From an uncultured Clostridia bacterium (lineage in GTDB: Bacteria > Bacillota > Clostridia > TANB77 > CAG-508), in NCBI GenBank assembly GCA_947589835.1, contig CANQCT010000006.1, forward strand, positions 1-44,724: a DNA stretch of 44,724 nt, written 5' to 3'. The translations under genes and the position numbers were made by a program. This document shows positions 18,316 through 28,442 of the stretch, one piece after another. Under the pieces are notes generated by a model. It was given only the letters and a program-made list of their open reading frames with translations. It was not told the DNA's origin and searched no databases. The stretch's first letter is position 1; the number at the start of each line of letters is the position of its first letter.

Positions 18316-21051
18316 TTATTTTACATCATACCAATTGTCTGCTTCTGAAACTTCTACCTCTAAAGGTACGCTTAGTTTCATTGCTTGTTCCATACAATCT
18401 TTTAAAATTTGTTTTGCCTTTTCTTTTTCTTCTATTTTACATTCTATTAGTAATTCATCATGAATTTGAAGAATTATTTTTGCATTTAATTTTTCTTCTT
18501 CTAATTTATTAAATACTTTTATCATAGCAATTTTCATAATATCTGCTGCTGTACCTTGTATAGGCGTATTCATTGCTGCTCTAGAGCCAAATTGCCTTAC
18601 CATATAATTATTAGAAGAAAGCTCTGGAATGTATCTTCTTCTATGGAATAATGTTTCTACATAGCCTTGCTGTTTTGCCTGCTCTACAATGCTATCCATA
18701 AATTTCTTTACTCCACCATATTTTTCTAAGTATTGTTCTATATATTGTTCGGCTTTTTTTCTTCCTATTTTTAATTGTTCTGCTAGGCCAAAACCGCTAA
18801 TTCCATATACTATACCAAAATTAACTGCTTTTGCTGCTGTTCTTTGCTCTTTAGTAACTTCTTCTAGTGGAACATTGAATACTTTTGAAGCTACTTGTTT
18901 GTGAATGTCCTCTTCATTTTTAAAAGCCTGCCTCATATTTTTATCTTTTGATATATGTGCTAATATTCTTAACTCAATTTGTGAATAATCTGCATCTATA
19001 AAAATATTTCCTTCTTTTGCTTTAAAAACTTTTCTAACTTGTTTTCCAAATTCTATTCTGGTAGGAATGTTTTGCAAATTTGGTTCTGCCGAACTTATTC
19101 TTCCCGTTGCTGCAATAGTTTGATGAAAATATGAATGTATTTTACCAGTTTTTGAATTTATATATGGTATTAAGCCTTCTACATAAGTAGAGTTTAATTT
19201 CATTAAACTGCGGTATTCCAAAATTTTATCTATTACAGGATGTTCAGGCCTTAGTTTTTCTAAAATGTCAACATCAGTAGAATAGCCAGTTTTTGTTTTT
19301 TTGTATACAGGAAGTTTTAGCTTTTCAAACAAGACAGTTCCTAATTGCTGAGTAGAATTTATATTAAATTCTTCACCACATAAGGTGTAAATATTTTGTT
19401 TTATTGTTTCTATTTCTTCTTTTAGTTTGTTGCCAAAAGCTATTAATTCTTGCTTATCTGCATATATTCCTTCATATTGCATACTTCCCAACACTTTTAC
19501 AAGTGGCATTTCAATATTAGTAAATAAATCCATTGAATTCAATTCTTCTAGCTTTTTAAGCATTATTTCTTGCATTTTTGCAATAGCGTATACACAAATA
19601 GAATTTTTATGTTTATCAAAATTCAAATTAGTATCTTCTGTTTGAAATAATGTTAGTTGCGTTTCTTTATTTTCTTTAATTCCATTTGCCTCTAAATATT
19701 GCAAAATATCTATATTTAAATATTGAATTGATAATTCTTCTAATTTATAACTATTATTGGTTGGATTTAAGTCATATGCTGCAATTTCTGCATCAAAGAA
19801 TATTCCATTTTCACAAATTCCTATTTGTTTCAAAAGAACATAATCTTCGCTTAAATGATACCCATATTTTAATACTTCTTTGTCCTCTAGAATTTCCTTA
19901 AAAGAAGATATCCAAAGTTCTTCATTATTTTTAGATTTTACCTCATAAACTTTATTGTTATTATAAATATAAATTGCAGTTATTGTTTTATGAATAATTT
20001 TGCCATCATCATTGTTTGAATCTTCTTTAGCAAGTAAATAGTATAGTTTTTTATTTTCTTTTATATTTTTTAATAATTCTTGAATTTTTTCTTGCTCAGT
20101 TATAGAAATGGTTTCCATTTCAAATAAATTACTTAAATTTTGTGTTGGAGTAACAGGTGCTTCGCCTTGCAAATTAAAACGTTCTATAAATCTATTAAAG
20201 TTTAGTTCTTTAAATATTGCAAATACTTCTTCTTTATTCCATTCTTTTATTTTAAAATCTTCTATTTGTTCATCAATAGGAACTCCTACATTTATAGTGC
20301 CTAAAGTTTTAGAAAGCTCTGCTAATTCTTTATTTTCCACTAATTTTTCTAATGTTTTTGGCTTTAAATCAGCTTCATTATTTTCTATTGCACTATATAA
20401 GTTTTCAATAGAATGATATTTTTTAATTAGCTCTAATGCTGTTTTTTCACCTATTCCTGGCACTCCTGGAATGTTATCAGAAGTATCTCCCATTAAGCCT
20501 TTTACATCTATTAATTGCCTTGGTGTAACTCCATATTTTTTTATAATTGCTTTTTTGTCAAAGGTGTCTACTTCTGTTTTTCCTACTTTTGTATGAGGAA
20601 TACGTACTTTTATTTTTTCAGAAGTTAATTGAAAAGTATCTCTATCCCCAGAAACAATAGTAACATCTAGGCCTTTTCTTTCTGCTTTTTTACATATTGT
20701 TCCTAAAACATCATCTGCTTCATAGCCTTCTTTTTCTATAATTGTAATATTCATAGCTCTTAAAATGTCTTTTATAATAGGCATTTGCTCTGCTAGTTCA
20801 TTTGGCATTCCTTTTCTATTTGCTTTATAGCCTTCATAAAGCTTATGTCTTGCTGTTGGTGCTTTTAAGTCAAATGTAACCATTAAATATTGAGGATCAA
20901 TATCTTCTAATACTTTAAATAAAATAGCTAAAAAGCCATATACTGCATTAGTATATTTTCCATCGCGTGTTGTTAGCATTTTTGTACCCATAATTCCATA
21001 AAATGCTCTGTTTAATATGCTATTTCCATCAATCAAAACAATTTTATTCAT
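18316..21051 (-). CDS. polA: DNA polymerase I
   Basis: A 911-residue polymerase for Okazaki-fragment processing and repair. The 5'-nuclease domain occupies about residues 1-290 (IDGNSILNRAFYG, EGYEADDVLGT, GDTSDNIPGVPGIGEKTA). The middle domain resembles the 3'-5' exonuclease fold but lacks clear catalytic acidic residues, as in many Firmicutes, so proofreading is doubtful. The polymerase domain has motif A DADYSQIELR, motif B RTAAKAVNFGIVYG and motif C IHDELLIE. The start follows AAAAGGAAAATAATT. No in-frame CGG in 911 codons, while several out-of-frame ones occur. Confidence 0.97.
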   Translation of the reverse strand: MNKIVLIDGNSILNRAFYGIMGTKMLTTRDGKYTNAVYGFLAILFKVLEDIDPQYLMVTFDLKAPTARHKLYEGYKANRKGMPNELAEQMPIIKDILRAMNITIIEKEGYEADDVLGTICKKAERKGLDVTIVSGDRDTFQLTSEKIKVRIPHTKVGKTEVDTFDKKAIIKKYGVTPRQLIDVKGLMGDTSDNIPGVPGIGEKTALELIKKYHSIENLYSAIENNEADLKPKTLEKLVENKELAELSKTLGTINVGVPIDEQIEDFKIKEWNKEEVFAIFKELNFNRFIERFNLQGEAPVTPTQNLSNLFEMETISITEQEKIQELLKNIKENKKLYYLLAKEDSNNDDGKIIHKTITAIYIYNNNKVYEVKSKNNEELWISSFKEILEDKEVLKYGYHLSEDYVLLKQIGICENGIFFDAEIAAYDLNPTNNSYKLEELSIQYLNIDILQYLEANGIKENKETQLTLFQTEDTNLNFDKHKNSICVYAIAKMQEIMLKKLEELNSMDLFTNIEMPLVKVLGSMQYEGIYADKQELIAFGNKLKEEIETIKQNIYTLCGEEFNINSTQQLGTVLFEKLKLPVYKKTKTGYSTDVDILEKLRPEHPVIDKILEYRSLMKLNSTYVEGLIPYINSKTGKIHSYFHQTIAATGRISSAEPNLQNIPTRIEFGKQVRKVFKAKEGNIFIDADYSQIELRILAHISKDKNMRQAFKNEEDIHKQVASKVFNVPLEEVTKEQRTAAKAVNFGIVYGISGFGLAEQLKIGRKKAEQYIEQYLEKYGGVKKFMDSIVEQAKQQGYVETLFHRRRYIPELSSNNYMVRQFGSRAAMNTPIQGTAADIMKIAMIKVFNKLEEEKLNAKIILQIHDELLIECKIEEKEKAKQILKDCMEQAMKLSVPLEVEVSEADNWYDVK

Positions 21052-21091
21052 AATTATTTTCCTTTTTTACAAAAAATTTATTTTCTTTGCT

Positions 21092-23419
21092 TTAATTTCT
21101 TCCATGACATTTTTTATATTTCTTGCCACTTCCGCACCAACATAATTCGTTTCTGCCCATTTTTCTTTCATTATTTTCTTGTTTTTGCATTTCTTTTTCT
21201 TTAATGTTACCTTTTAAATTCCATTGTGGCATTTGATTTGAAACATTTATTATCATAGTAATTATTTCATTGTACATTGAGTCTGCATTTAAAATATTAA
21301 TTGAAAATTTTGCACGTGCATCCAGCTCTAATTTTTCTCTTGCTTTATATTCATTGGTTTGTTGTTCAAAATGGTAATTATCTATTAAATATTCAATTTC
21401 TTGTATATCTTCAATTCTAAAGTATTCATTCATATATTTCTTAAGTTTTATATATGCACTAGTTTTTCTTTCATAAGTTCCTTCTGCTAATTCAATGTAA
21501 GCATTATATGTATATATTTTATATTCTCCTTGTATTGCTAAAAGCTTTTTCATATAATCAATGTCTAAGTCTTTTATGCTTAATAATTCTTTTTCGCCTT
21601 TTATAATATTTGATATATTCATACAATAATTTGTATCACTACTATAATTTATTATACATGCAAATTCATCAAAAAGCTTTAAAAAATCTGATTTTACATT
21701 TGCCACTATTTTTCTTGCTTGTGTTTTTGTAATAACTCCATAAGCATTTGAAATTCCTGCTAAAAGAGTTCTTAAATTTAGTATTGTTTTATAGTTATAT
21801 GTACTAAATAAATTTTTAATAATTTCTAAACTATCTTTTGGAATATGTACTTCTACAAATTTTTCTTTATTAATTGTTACTCCTCTTGTAAATATAAGTC
21901 CCTTTCTTATTAATCCATATAATACTTCAAAAAATTCATCTTCTAAATCATTTTTGCATAACTTCATATATCCTTCATTTTTTATGACTTTATTTATAAA
22001 GGAAAATTCATCTTCTTCTAAAGTTGCATAATTATATTTTAAAATTTCTTCTTTATTTTCATCAATATATTCGATAAATACTTCTTTGTCAATTGATGGG
22101 ATTCTAAATCTTTTTTCGGCACAATACGTCTCACATAAAATTTCTAATTCTGCATGCTTTTTTTCTTTTAAATATGTAGCAAATTTTTTAGATTTATTAA
22201 TGTGATATTGTGTAAAATGCATTGTTTTAAAGTATGTAATTGTACCATCTTCATTTTCTTTTTGTTTTTCAAATTCTTCACTTAAATAATCTGGATATAT
22301 ATCTTCTAATCTTAAATAATTCTTATCTTCAAACTTTATTTCTAGTTTATTTTCTATTTTTTCTATTTCTTCATCAGTTAAATATGCTCCTATTTCAAAT
22401 GGTTTAAATCCTTTATATTTATATAACCTTGTGTCATGATACATTCTTATTATATATTCCATAATTTTAGTTTTTGTTGATTTAGATAATGCAGGAATAA
22501 ATTGATATACTTCATCTAGAATTTCATTAGCATCAAATTTCAGTTGTTCTTTTAAAAGAATTATAATGCTAACAGGAAAACTTTCTCCTATATCTGTTTT
22601 TAACGTTTCTACATAATTTAATAATTCAAATCCAATTGGCGAAATAGGAAATTCATTTTCTTCGTATAAATCTATTATATCACTTTTATTCATGATTTTT
22701 AAATCACATTCATTTTTTTCCTGTATTCTTAAATATTTTTCTGCTTTGTCTTTTTCAATTGAATAATTTACAAAACACCCTTTATGGATATAAAAACTAT
22801 TATCTATTATGCTTAATACATTAGTATAAAGTTTAAAATCTTCATAATTTATATTTATGTTATATGCGGTTTTATATGTTTGATAAAGATTTTCCTTTTT
22901 TATAACTCCAGACATTTTAATAATGTTGTTTATTTTATAAATATTTTCTTCTTGTTCTACACTATTTTCTATTTTATTCCAAATTTCTTTTACTTCTTGT
23001 GGAATATAGTAACCATCAGTGCCTTCATTATTCTTTATTTTGAAGCATAATCCTAACATACACATTTTTCCAATTATGCTTATATTTTTTTTATTTTTTT
23101 TAATTTCTTTCATTCCTATAATTTTGCTTAATATTTCTTTGTCATAACCTTTAAAAACATTAAATATCTTTTCTATACTTTTTCCTTTATGTTCTTTTAC
23201 TATTTTGCTTTTTTCTTCTGTTTCATTTGAATTTGGTATTTGATATATCTTTTTTAGATTTTCTAGTATTAATTCATCTGATGTATTAATACAATCTTCT
23301 AATGTTTTGTATTTCTCAGTATATTTTAATGTATTTAATTTTAATTCAAAGTACATTGTTTCTATTTTTCTATCTTTTTTTATTAGTACTTGTAATAATT
23401 TATCTAATATTTCATCCAT
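21092..23419 (-). CDS. Large SEC-C motif protein of unknown function
   Basis: A 775-residue protein, mostly helical and charged with no membrane segment. It ends in RNELCWCGSGKKYKKCHGR, a SEC-C zinc-binding motif like the SecA tail. The rest resembles long uncharacterised SEC-C proteins of Clostridia and shows no motif I can name. The gene lies 40 bases upstream of polA in the same direction and may be co-transcribed with it. Function unknown; the SEC-C tail suggests zinc-mediated protein or ribosome binding. Confidence 0.75.
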   Translation of the reverse strand: MDEILDKLLQVLIKKDRKIETMYFELKLNTLKYTEKYKTLEDCINTSDELILENLKKIYQIPNSNETEEKSKIVKEHKGKSIEKIFNVFKGYDKEILSKIIGMKEIKKNKKNISIIGKMCMLGLCFKIKNNEGTDGYYIPQEVKEIWNKIENSVEQEENIYKINNIIKMSGVIKKENLYQTYKTAYNININYEDFKLYTNVLSIIDNSFYIHKGCFVNYSIEKDKAEKYLRIQEKNECDLKIMNKSDIIDLYEENEFPISPIGFELLNYVETLKTDIGESFPVSIIILLKEQLKFDANEILDEVYQFIPALSKSTKTKIMEYIIRMYHDTRLYKYKGFKPFEIGAYLTDEEIEKIENKLEIKFEDKNYLRLEDIYPDYLSEEFEKQKENEDGTITYFKTMHFTQYHINKSKKFATYLKEKKHAELEILCETYCAEKRFRIPSIDKEVFIEYIDENKEEILKYNYATLEEDEFSFINKVIKNEGYMKLCKNDLEDEFFEVLYGLIRKGLIFTRGVTINKEKFVEVHIPKDSLEIIKNLFSTYNYKTILNLRTLLAGISNAYGVITKTQARKIVANVKSDFLKLFDEFACIINYSSDTNYCMNISNIIKGEKELLSIKDLDIDYMKKLLAIQGEYKIYTYNAYIELAEGTYERKTSAYIKLKKYMNEYFRIEDIQEIEYLIDNYHFEQQTNEYKAREKLELDARAKFSINILNADSMYNEIITMIINVSNQMPQWNLKGNIKEKEMQKQENNERKMGRNELCWCGSGKKYKKCHGRN

Positions 23420-23567
23420 AATTAATATTACCTATTCCTTTATTTTTATTTATATTTTTATACTTTTAGTTTTTTATTGTAGCCAATATAATGGCTTGTA
23501 CATTGCAAAGTCATTTTTAAATTATTTATATGTAAAAGGTTAATGACGTTTGTTATATTCTATAATA

Positions 23568-23915
23568 TTATAGACCTAATAATTTGTCAAAATCAAAGAA
23601 TAAATCATTTGGTAAAGCTATGTTATATTTTTCACCAAATTCATCAATAAATTCACCGGATGGTTCTTTATTTTTAATATATTCTTCTTCAATTTTATCT
23701 TTTATTTCATAATATGTTTTATATGCATCCTTTTCCTCTACATATACTATACCGAACATTATTCCAAAACTTACATATATTTCATATAAGTCATCTTTTG
23801 ATGAAAATAAACTTACTTCTACTTTATTATCTCCAACATAATCTATTTCTAAATATGTATTTTTATAATGTCTTTGTTCTTCTGTAAAATAATTTGTAAC
23901 ATCTTCCCATTCCAT
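23568..23915 (-). CDS. Small acidic protein of unknown function
   Basis: The start at 23915 (MEWEDVTNYFTEEQ) follows GGAGAAATAAA and is preferred over the 14-codon longer open frame, giving 115 residues. It is rich in Asp, Glu, Tyr and Lys, with an alternating strand pattern in the first half (TYLEIDYVGDNKVEVSLFS) and a helix DKIEEEYIKN later. It may be an immunity-type or cargo protein next to mobile-gene remnants, but I do not recognise the family. Confidence 0.6.
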   Translation of the reverse strand: MEWEDVTNYFTEEQRHYKNTYLEIDYVGDNKVEVSLFSSKDDLYEIYVSFGIMFGIVYVEEKDAYKTYYEIKDKIEEEYIKNKEPSGEFIDEFGEKYNIALPNDLFFDFDKLLGL

Positions 23916-23996
23916 TTTATTTCTCCATTCTAATATATTTTTTGTATAAGTAATCACATTGCTCTTCGGTTATATCTCCATCTATAAAAGCACTAT

Positions 23997-24189
23997 TTAT
24001 TCTTTTAAAGTTTTTGTTGCCCATATTCTAAAATCTGTGGCTTCTTTTGAGTTTACTCTATAACCAACTGCTATAATTTGCATCTAAACTATAAAATGTG
24101 ACTTGCCTTGAAACCTTTCTATTTTCTTCGTTTTGAACTACTATAATTTTTTGAGTAGTTCGATTTTCTTCTAATTTTCCAGTTTTAAA
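23997..24189 (-). pseudogene. Remnant of a RhuM-family virulence/DNA-binding protein
   Basis: Two frames together give VVQNEENRKVSRQVTFYSLD then IIAVGYRVNSKEATDFRIW and ATKTLKE, the typical N-terminal part of RhuM proteins. The frame slips near AGATGCAAATTAT around 24085 without any CGG, and a stop follows TLKE at 23997. There is no start codon and most of the C-terminus is gone. This is an ordinary decayed gene, unlike the CGG-broken genes. Confidence 0.8.
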
Positions 24190-24490
24190 TATATTTTGTA
24201 TAAGTATCTAATATTCTTGTATTTGGATAATCCTCTTCTCCAGTAGCTTTTGTTAAACTTTGATTTGCTTTTCCATCTGAAAGCATATATCTATGAAAAT
24301 ATCCACTTTCTATTTGTCTGTTTAATTCTCTTGCAGAGTAATTATTTTTTATACACATTCGTATATAAAATTCTTTTTCTTCCATTGAGTGAGTAGAACT
24401 TAAAATAATCACATTATTACTCCAACTCAATTGTGTCAACAGTGTTGACACAATTTCATTATCCTTATATGTCTCATAAAACTGTTTCAT
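24185..24490 (-). pseudogene. Fragment of a DUF1016 (YhcG) PDDEXK nuclease-family gene
   Basis: The 101 residues contain NEIVSTLLTQLSWSNNVIIL, MEEKEFYIRMCIKN, the arginine-helix ARELNRQIESGYFHR and PNTRILDTY, which match the central part of DUF1016 proteins (about 330 residues when whole). The N-terminal start of the family and the C-terminal PDDEXK nuclease domain are missing, and a stop follows where the RhuM remnant begins. The fragment is probably non-functional. DUF1016 genes often travel in mobile defence islands. Confidence 0.75.
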
Positions 24491-24500
24491 CCTTTTTTAA

Positions 24501-25085
24501 TTAATTTTCATCTGGGGATGTTGTCAAGTTTTCCTTGACACCTGATTTTTTATTCTTCCTTAAATATCTATCTTCCTCTGAAAAAATGCATCCACAATAC
24601 TTTTGCATATATAATCCAAGCTCTCGTGCTTTTGCTTGTCCTTCTCTAAAGCCTACTCTAAAATCTCTATATAAAAAATTTAAATTATATTTTTTAGCAA
24701 TTTTTTCTGCAATTTGTTTTAATTCTTCATGCTTTTGGTATGGGCTTACTAATAAAGTGGTAGTTATTGTGTCATACCCATTTTCTTTAGCATATTTTGC
24801 AGTTTGTTCTAAGCGAACTATATAACAATAATCAGTGCATCTTGTTTCTAAACTTCCAATAACATTTTTGCAAAAATTATCTAAGCCATATTCTTCTTCA
24901 AATATAGCCTCAATATTAATAGATTTTGTATATTCTTTTAAGCAATCCCTTCTTGCTTTGTATTCTGTGTATGGATGTATATTTGGATTATACCAATATA
25001 CTGTTGGCTCTATTCCTTCTTTTCTTAATGAATCTATACAGTATACACTACATGGTGCACAACATGTATGCATTAAAAGTTTCAT
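24501..25085 (-). CDS. queH: Epoxyqueuosine reductase QueH
   Basis: Last step of queuosine tRNA modification, reducing epoxyqueuosine to queuosine, in the QueH (DUF208) form common in Clostridia. The start at 25085 (MKLLMHTCCAPCSVYC) follows AAAGGGGAGCATT; the open frame runs 20 codons further upstream without a better site. Cysteine motifs TCCAPC, CTDYC and YCGC provide the iron-sulfur ligands and catalytic cysteines. YWYNPNIHPYTEY and TTLLVSPYQKH are family hallmarks. It lies downstream of ruvB, on the same strand. Confidence 0.93.
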   Translation of the reverse strand: MKLLMHTCCAPCSVYCIDSLRKEGIEPTVYWYNPNIHPYTEYKARRDCLKEYTKSINIEAIFEEEYGLDNFCKNVIGSLETRCTDYCYIVRLEQTAKYAKENGYDTITTTLLVSPYQKHEELKQIAEKIAKKYNLNFLYRDFRVGFREGQAKARELGLYMQKYCGCIFSEEDRYLRKNKKSGVKENLTTSPDEN

Positions 25086-25220
25086 AATGCTCCCCTTTTC
25101 TTCATTATTTAAAACCATAATTCTTAGAGTAGCCACTTGCTTCACGATTATTTGTTTTTTCGTGCTTTAGCCCTAGAAAAAACATATATCGTACGTTGGG
25201 CTCGTGGCGGATAATTTTTG

Positions 25221-26225
25221 TTATGCTTCATAAGCTACACCAATATGGCTGTAAGCTGCAGGTGTTGCAATTCTACCTCTAACAGTTCTTGCTATAAAAC
25301 CAATTTGTATTAAATATGGTTCATAAACATCTTCAACTGTTTCTACTTCTTCTCCTATTGTAGTAGCTATTGTTTCAATTCCAACTGGCCTTCCTTGGTA
25401 TTTTATAATTAATGTTTCTAATATTTTTCTATCTACATCATCTAAACCCATTTCATCAATTTCAAGCTTTCCTAATGCTGTTTTGGTAATTTTTAAATTA
25501 ATGTTGCCATCTCCTAAAACCAAGGCATAATCTCTAACTCTTTTTAATAATCTATTTGCTATTCTAGGTGTTCCTCTTGAACGTCTTGCAATTTCTAATG
25601 CTGAATCTTCATCAATTTGTATTTCTAGAATTTTAGCTGACCTTTTTATAATAGTTTCTAAGTCTTTAACTTGATATAGTTCTAAATGGTGTATTATTCC
25701 AAAACGGTCTCTTAAAGGTGTTGCTAAGGCTCCTGCTCTTGTTGTTGCACCAATTAGAGTAAATTTTGGTAAATCTAATCTAATAGACCTAGCACTTGGG
25801 CCTTTTCCTATCATAATATCTAAAGTATAATCTTCTAAGGCAGGATATAAAATTTCTTCTACACTTTTGTTAAGTCTATGAATTTCATCAATAAATAGCA
25901 CATCAAATTCTGACAAATTTGTTAAAATTGCTGCTAAATCTCCTGGTTTTTCAATGGCTGGACCAGATGTTATTTTAATATTTGAATTCATTTCATTTGA
26001 AATAATATTTGCAAGTGTTGTTTTTCCAAGCCCTGGAGGTCCATATAATAAAATATGGTCAAGAGGCTCACCTCTTTTTTTGGCAGCCTCTATGTATACT
26101 TTCATATTTTCTTTTACTTTATCTTGACCTATATATTCTTCCAAAGTTTTTGGTCTTAGCGAATTTTCCATTCTTTCTTCTTGCACATCTTCTAACTCTG
26201 GATTAATTATTCTTTCTTCATCCAT
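25221..26225 (-). CDS. ruvB: Holliday junction branch-migration helicase RuvB
   Basis: A 334-residue AAA+ motor that drives Holliday junction migration with RuvA. Walker [10 protein letters not shown], Walker B DEIH, sensor 1 GATTRAG and the C-terminal winged helix ending in [14 protein letters not shown] are all present and full length. ruvA is not adjacent, which is unusual, because ruvA-ruvB is the common order. The upstream neighbour is the TagO-like gene. No in-frame CGG. Confidence 0.97.
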   Translation of the reverse strand: MDEERIINPELEDVQEERMENSLRPKTLEEYIGQDKVKENMKVYIEAAKKRGEPLDHILLYGPPGLGKTTLANIISNEMNSNIKITSGPAIEKPGDLAAILTNLSEFDVLFIDEIHRLNKSVEEILYPALEDYTLDIMIGKGPSARSIRLDLPKFTLIGATTRAGALATPLRDRFGIIHHLELYQVKDLETIIKRSAKILEIQIDEDSALEIARRSRGTPRIANRLLKRVRDYALVLGDGNINLKITKTALGKLEIDEMGLDDVDRKILETLIIKYQGRPVGIETIATTIGEEVETVEDVYEPYLIQIGFIARTVRGRIATPAAYSHIGVAYEA

Positions 26226-26301
26226 AATTTACTGTTAAAGTTACTCCTCTCAAATTAATATGATATTTTAAAGTTTGCTAGCTCTTATATTTTTTATATG
26301 T

Positions 26302-27436
26302 TTAAGATTTATCATGTCTTATATTTTTTTCATCTATATTTTCTTGTACTTCTTGTTCATTTATATTATTTTCTTTAATAATATCTTTATAGCCAATAGC
26401 AACAATTGCAATTACTAATAGTGCAAACGAAAGCGCTTTCCATGGTCCACTTTCTAAAAGTATTATTGTAAACATTCCAAGTGTTGCAGTAAGTCCATAT
26501 AAAATAAATACTGCTTGTTTTTGTGTATAACCTTTTTTCATTAATCTATGATGCAAATGTCCTTTATCTGCTTGAAATACTGCTTTTAAGGACTTGCCTT
26601 TAATAATTCTACGAACTATTGCAAAAAGAGTATCAAAAATTGGAAATCCTAAAATAATAATTGGTGCAATTAAAACTATTGCTGTATAAGTTTTTGCTAC
26701 TCCGCAAAATTGAAATTACTGCTAAGCAAAATCCTAAAAAGTTAGATCCTACATCTCCAATAAATGTTTTTGCTGGGCTAAAGTTATATGGTAAAAATCC
26801 AACAATTGAGCCACCTAATGCAGTAATTAGCAAAACTGCAATCAAAGGCGATTTATTTAATGTAAAAATCATTAATAATGAAATACACGAAATTAGTGTT
26901 ATTCCTGAAGATAGTCCATCTAAGCCATCTATTAAATTAATAGCATTTGTAATTCCTACTATCCACCCTATTGTAAGTATGTATGAAAACCAATCATAAA
27001 ACCATATTTTATTATTTAAAAATGGTAAATTGATATTTTCTATTTTTATTCCACAAGCTACTACAATTCCAGCAGCTGCTATTTGCGCTATAAGCTTTAC
27101 CCAGCTAGGAATTCCTTTTGAATCATCTATAAAACAGGTTATTCCAAGTATTATAATTCCTACTAAAAAACCTATTAACTTTATTCCATACTGTTCTTCG
27201 CCAAATAAGTTAATAGAATTTTCAATATTCATTACAATTAATAAATAGATTGTAGAAACTAAAAAGCCACAAATTACAGCTAAGCCACCAAGTCTTGGCA
27301 TTGCTGTTTTGTTAACTCTTCTATCATCTGGTACATCTATTGCTCCAACTTTTTTCGCTAGGCGCATTGTATATGGAGTTAATACAAAAGCTGTAATAAA
27401 TGCAAGTAAAAATGCAATAGCTATATCTCCCCACAT
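26302..27436 (-). CDS. TagO/WecA-like undecaprenyl-phosphate sugar-1-P transferase, with one CGG +1 frameshift
   Basis: Polytopic membrane enzyme that starts wall teichoic acid or other glycopolymer synthesis by moving a GlcNAc-1-phosphate-type unit onto undecaprenyl phosphate. The start at 27436 follows AAAGGAGGAGAG. Conserved motifs before the break: PDDRRVN, MPRLGGLAV, CFIDDSKGIPSW and NLIDGLDGL. An in-frame CGG at 26702-26704 (codon 245) ends this frame. Skipping the C gives ISILGVAKTYTAIV, then PIFDTLFAIVRRI and the catalytic-site phrase DKGHLHHRLMKKGY, with a stop at 26302 (377 residues). Both pieces carry hallmark motifs of the one enzyme, so the split is not a real gene boundary. Confidence 0.88.
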
Positions 27437-27528
27437 AAGTAGCTCTCCTCCTTTAATATTTTTGTATGCGAAGCTCATAGTCTTAGTATTTAAATTTTAT
27501 ATCTAAATTCATGCTATAAGTCATACTT

Positions 27529-28224
27529 TTAGTGTATTACTTCAATTGGATAATCTATAAATAGTCCGCTTTCTATTACTCCTGTAATAGATTTAATGTC
27601 TTCTTCTAAAGTTTCATATATTTCTACAAATTTAGTATCTAAAATAACATTATTATTTTCTGTAAAAACTGGTCCATCCTTTTTTTCTGCTTTTCTTAAA
27701 ATACATTCTGTTACCCCTAAATCTAATAATGCTTCCTTTACACTACTTACCGCCTCAGGATACACTTCTATTGGAATAGGAAATTTTTCGCCTAGATTTT
27801 CTACAAATTTGCTTTCATCTGCTAAAATGTAGGTAATGCCTGCATTTACCATATTTAATTTCTCTTTAAACATAGCTGCACCTCTGCCTTTTATAAGCCA
27901 ATTATGGTTTTTATCTACTTCATCTGCTCCGTCAAAGCCCCAATCCGGCTTATATTCTAAAATACTTGCTGTTGGTATTTTTAAGCTTTGGCATAATGTT
28001 TTTACTTCATAAGAAGTAGGTATTGCTATAATGTGTAACTCCTCTTCTTCTATTTTTTTAGCAATTTCTTTAATAGCTAAATAAGAAGTGCTCCCAGAGC
28101 CAAATCCTATTATATCGCCATCTTTTACTTTTTCTGCTACTTTTTTAGCAACTTGAGCCTTTTGTTCTTCATTTTTAATATTTTGTGGTTCTATTTCATT
28201 TGCATAACTATTCATCCATTCCAT
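27529..28224 (-). CDS. rpiA: Ribose-5-phosphate isomerase A
   Basis: Interconverts ribose-5-phosphate and ribulose-5-phosphate in the pentose phosphate pathway. The 231 residues include GFGSGSTS, the phosphate-binding GADEVD region and the catalytic-site KGRGAAMFKEK. ACAAGGAAAATAACAA precedes the start. It is the first gene of the minus-strand run that continues to the TagO-like gene. Four out-of-frame CGG trinucleotides, none in frame. Confidence 0.96.
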   Translation of the reverse strand: MEWMNSYANEIEPQNIKNEEQKAQVAKKVAEKVKDGDIIGFGSGSTSYLAIKEIAKKIEEEELHIIAIPTSYEVKTLCQSLKIPTASILEYKPDWGFDGADEVDKNHNWLIKGRGAAMFKEKLNMVNAGITYILADESKFVENLGEKFPIPIEVYPEAVSSVKEALLDLGVTECILRKAEKKDGPVFTENNNVILDTKFVEIYETLEEDIKSITGVIESGLFIDYPIEVIH

Positions 28225-28442
28225 TTGTTATTTTCCTTGTATAATAAATTTAGGTTTTTAATAAGGCTTTACCTATAAACCTGTACAAATATTTTTGCAA
28301 AGTTTTAAAAAAATAAAAATGACAATTTTTTCTTTATTTTTAAGTAAAAAATTTTTTCAATATTTATGCTTGTATTATATCATTAGATTTCAAATGAGTA
28401 AACCCAATTTTTGCAAAAAAATATAACTGTCGTTACTAATTA

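Noticed and set aside
24429..24455. Perfect inverted repeat AATTGTGTCAACA/TGTTGACACAATT as an operator or terminator
   Set aside because: It lies inside the DUF1016 fragment and encodes the conserved IVSTLLTQLSW phrase of that family, so the symmetry is explained by coding sequence.
25086..25220. preQ1 riboswitch before queH
   Set aside because: Hairpins with AGCCC/GGGCT can be drawn, but the conserved preQ1 pseudoknot sequence is absent. The hairpins fit a terminator or processing site after ruvB better.
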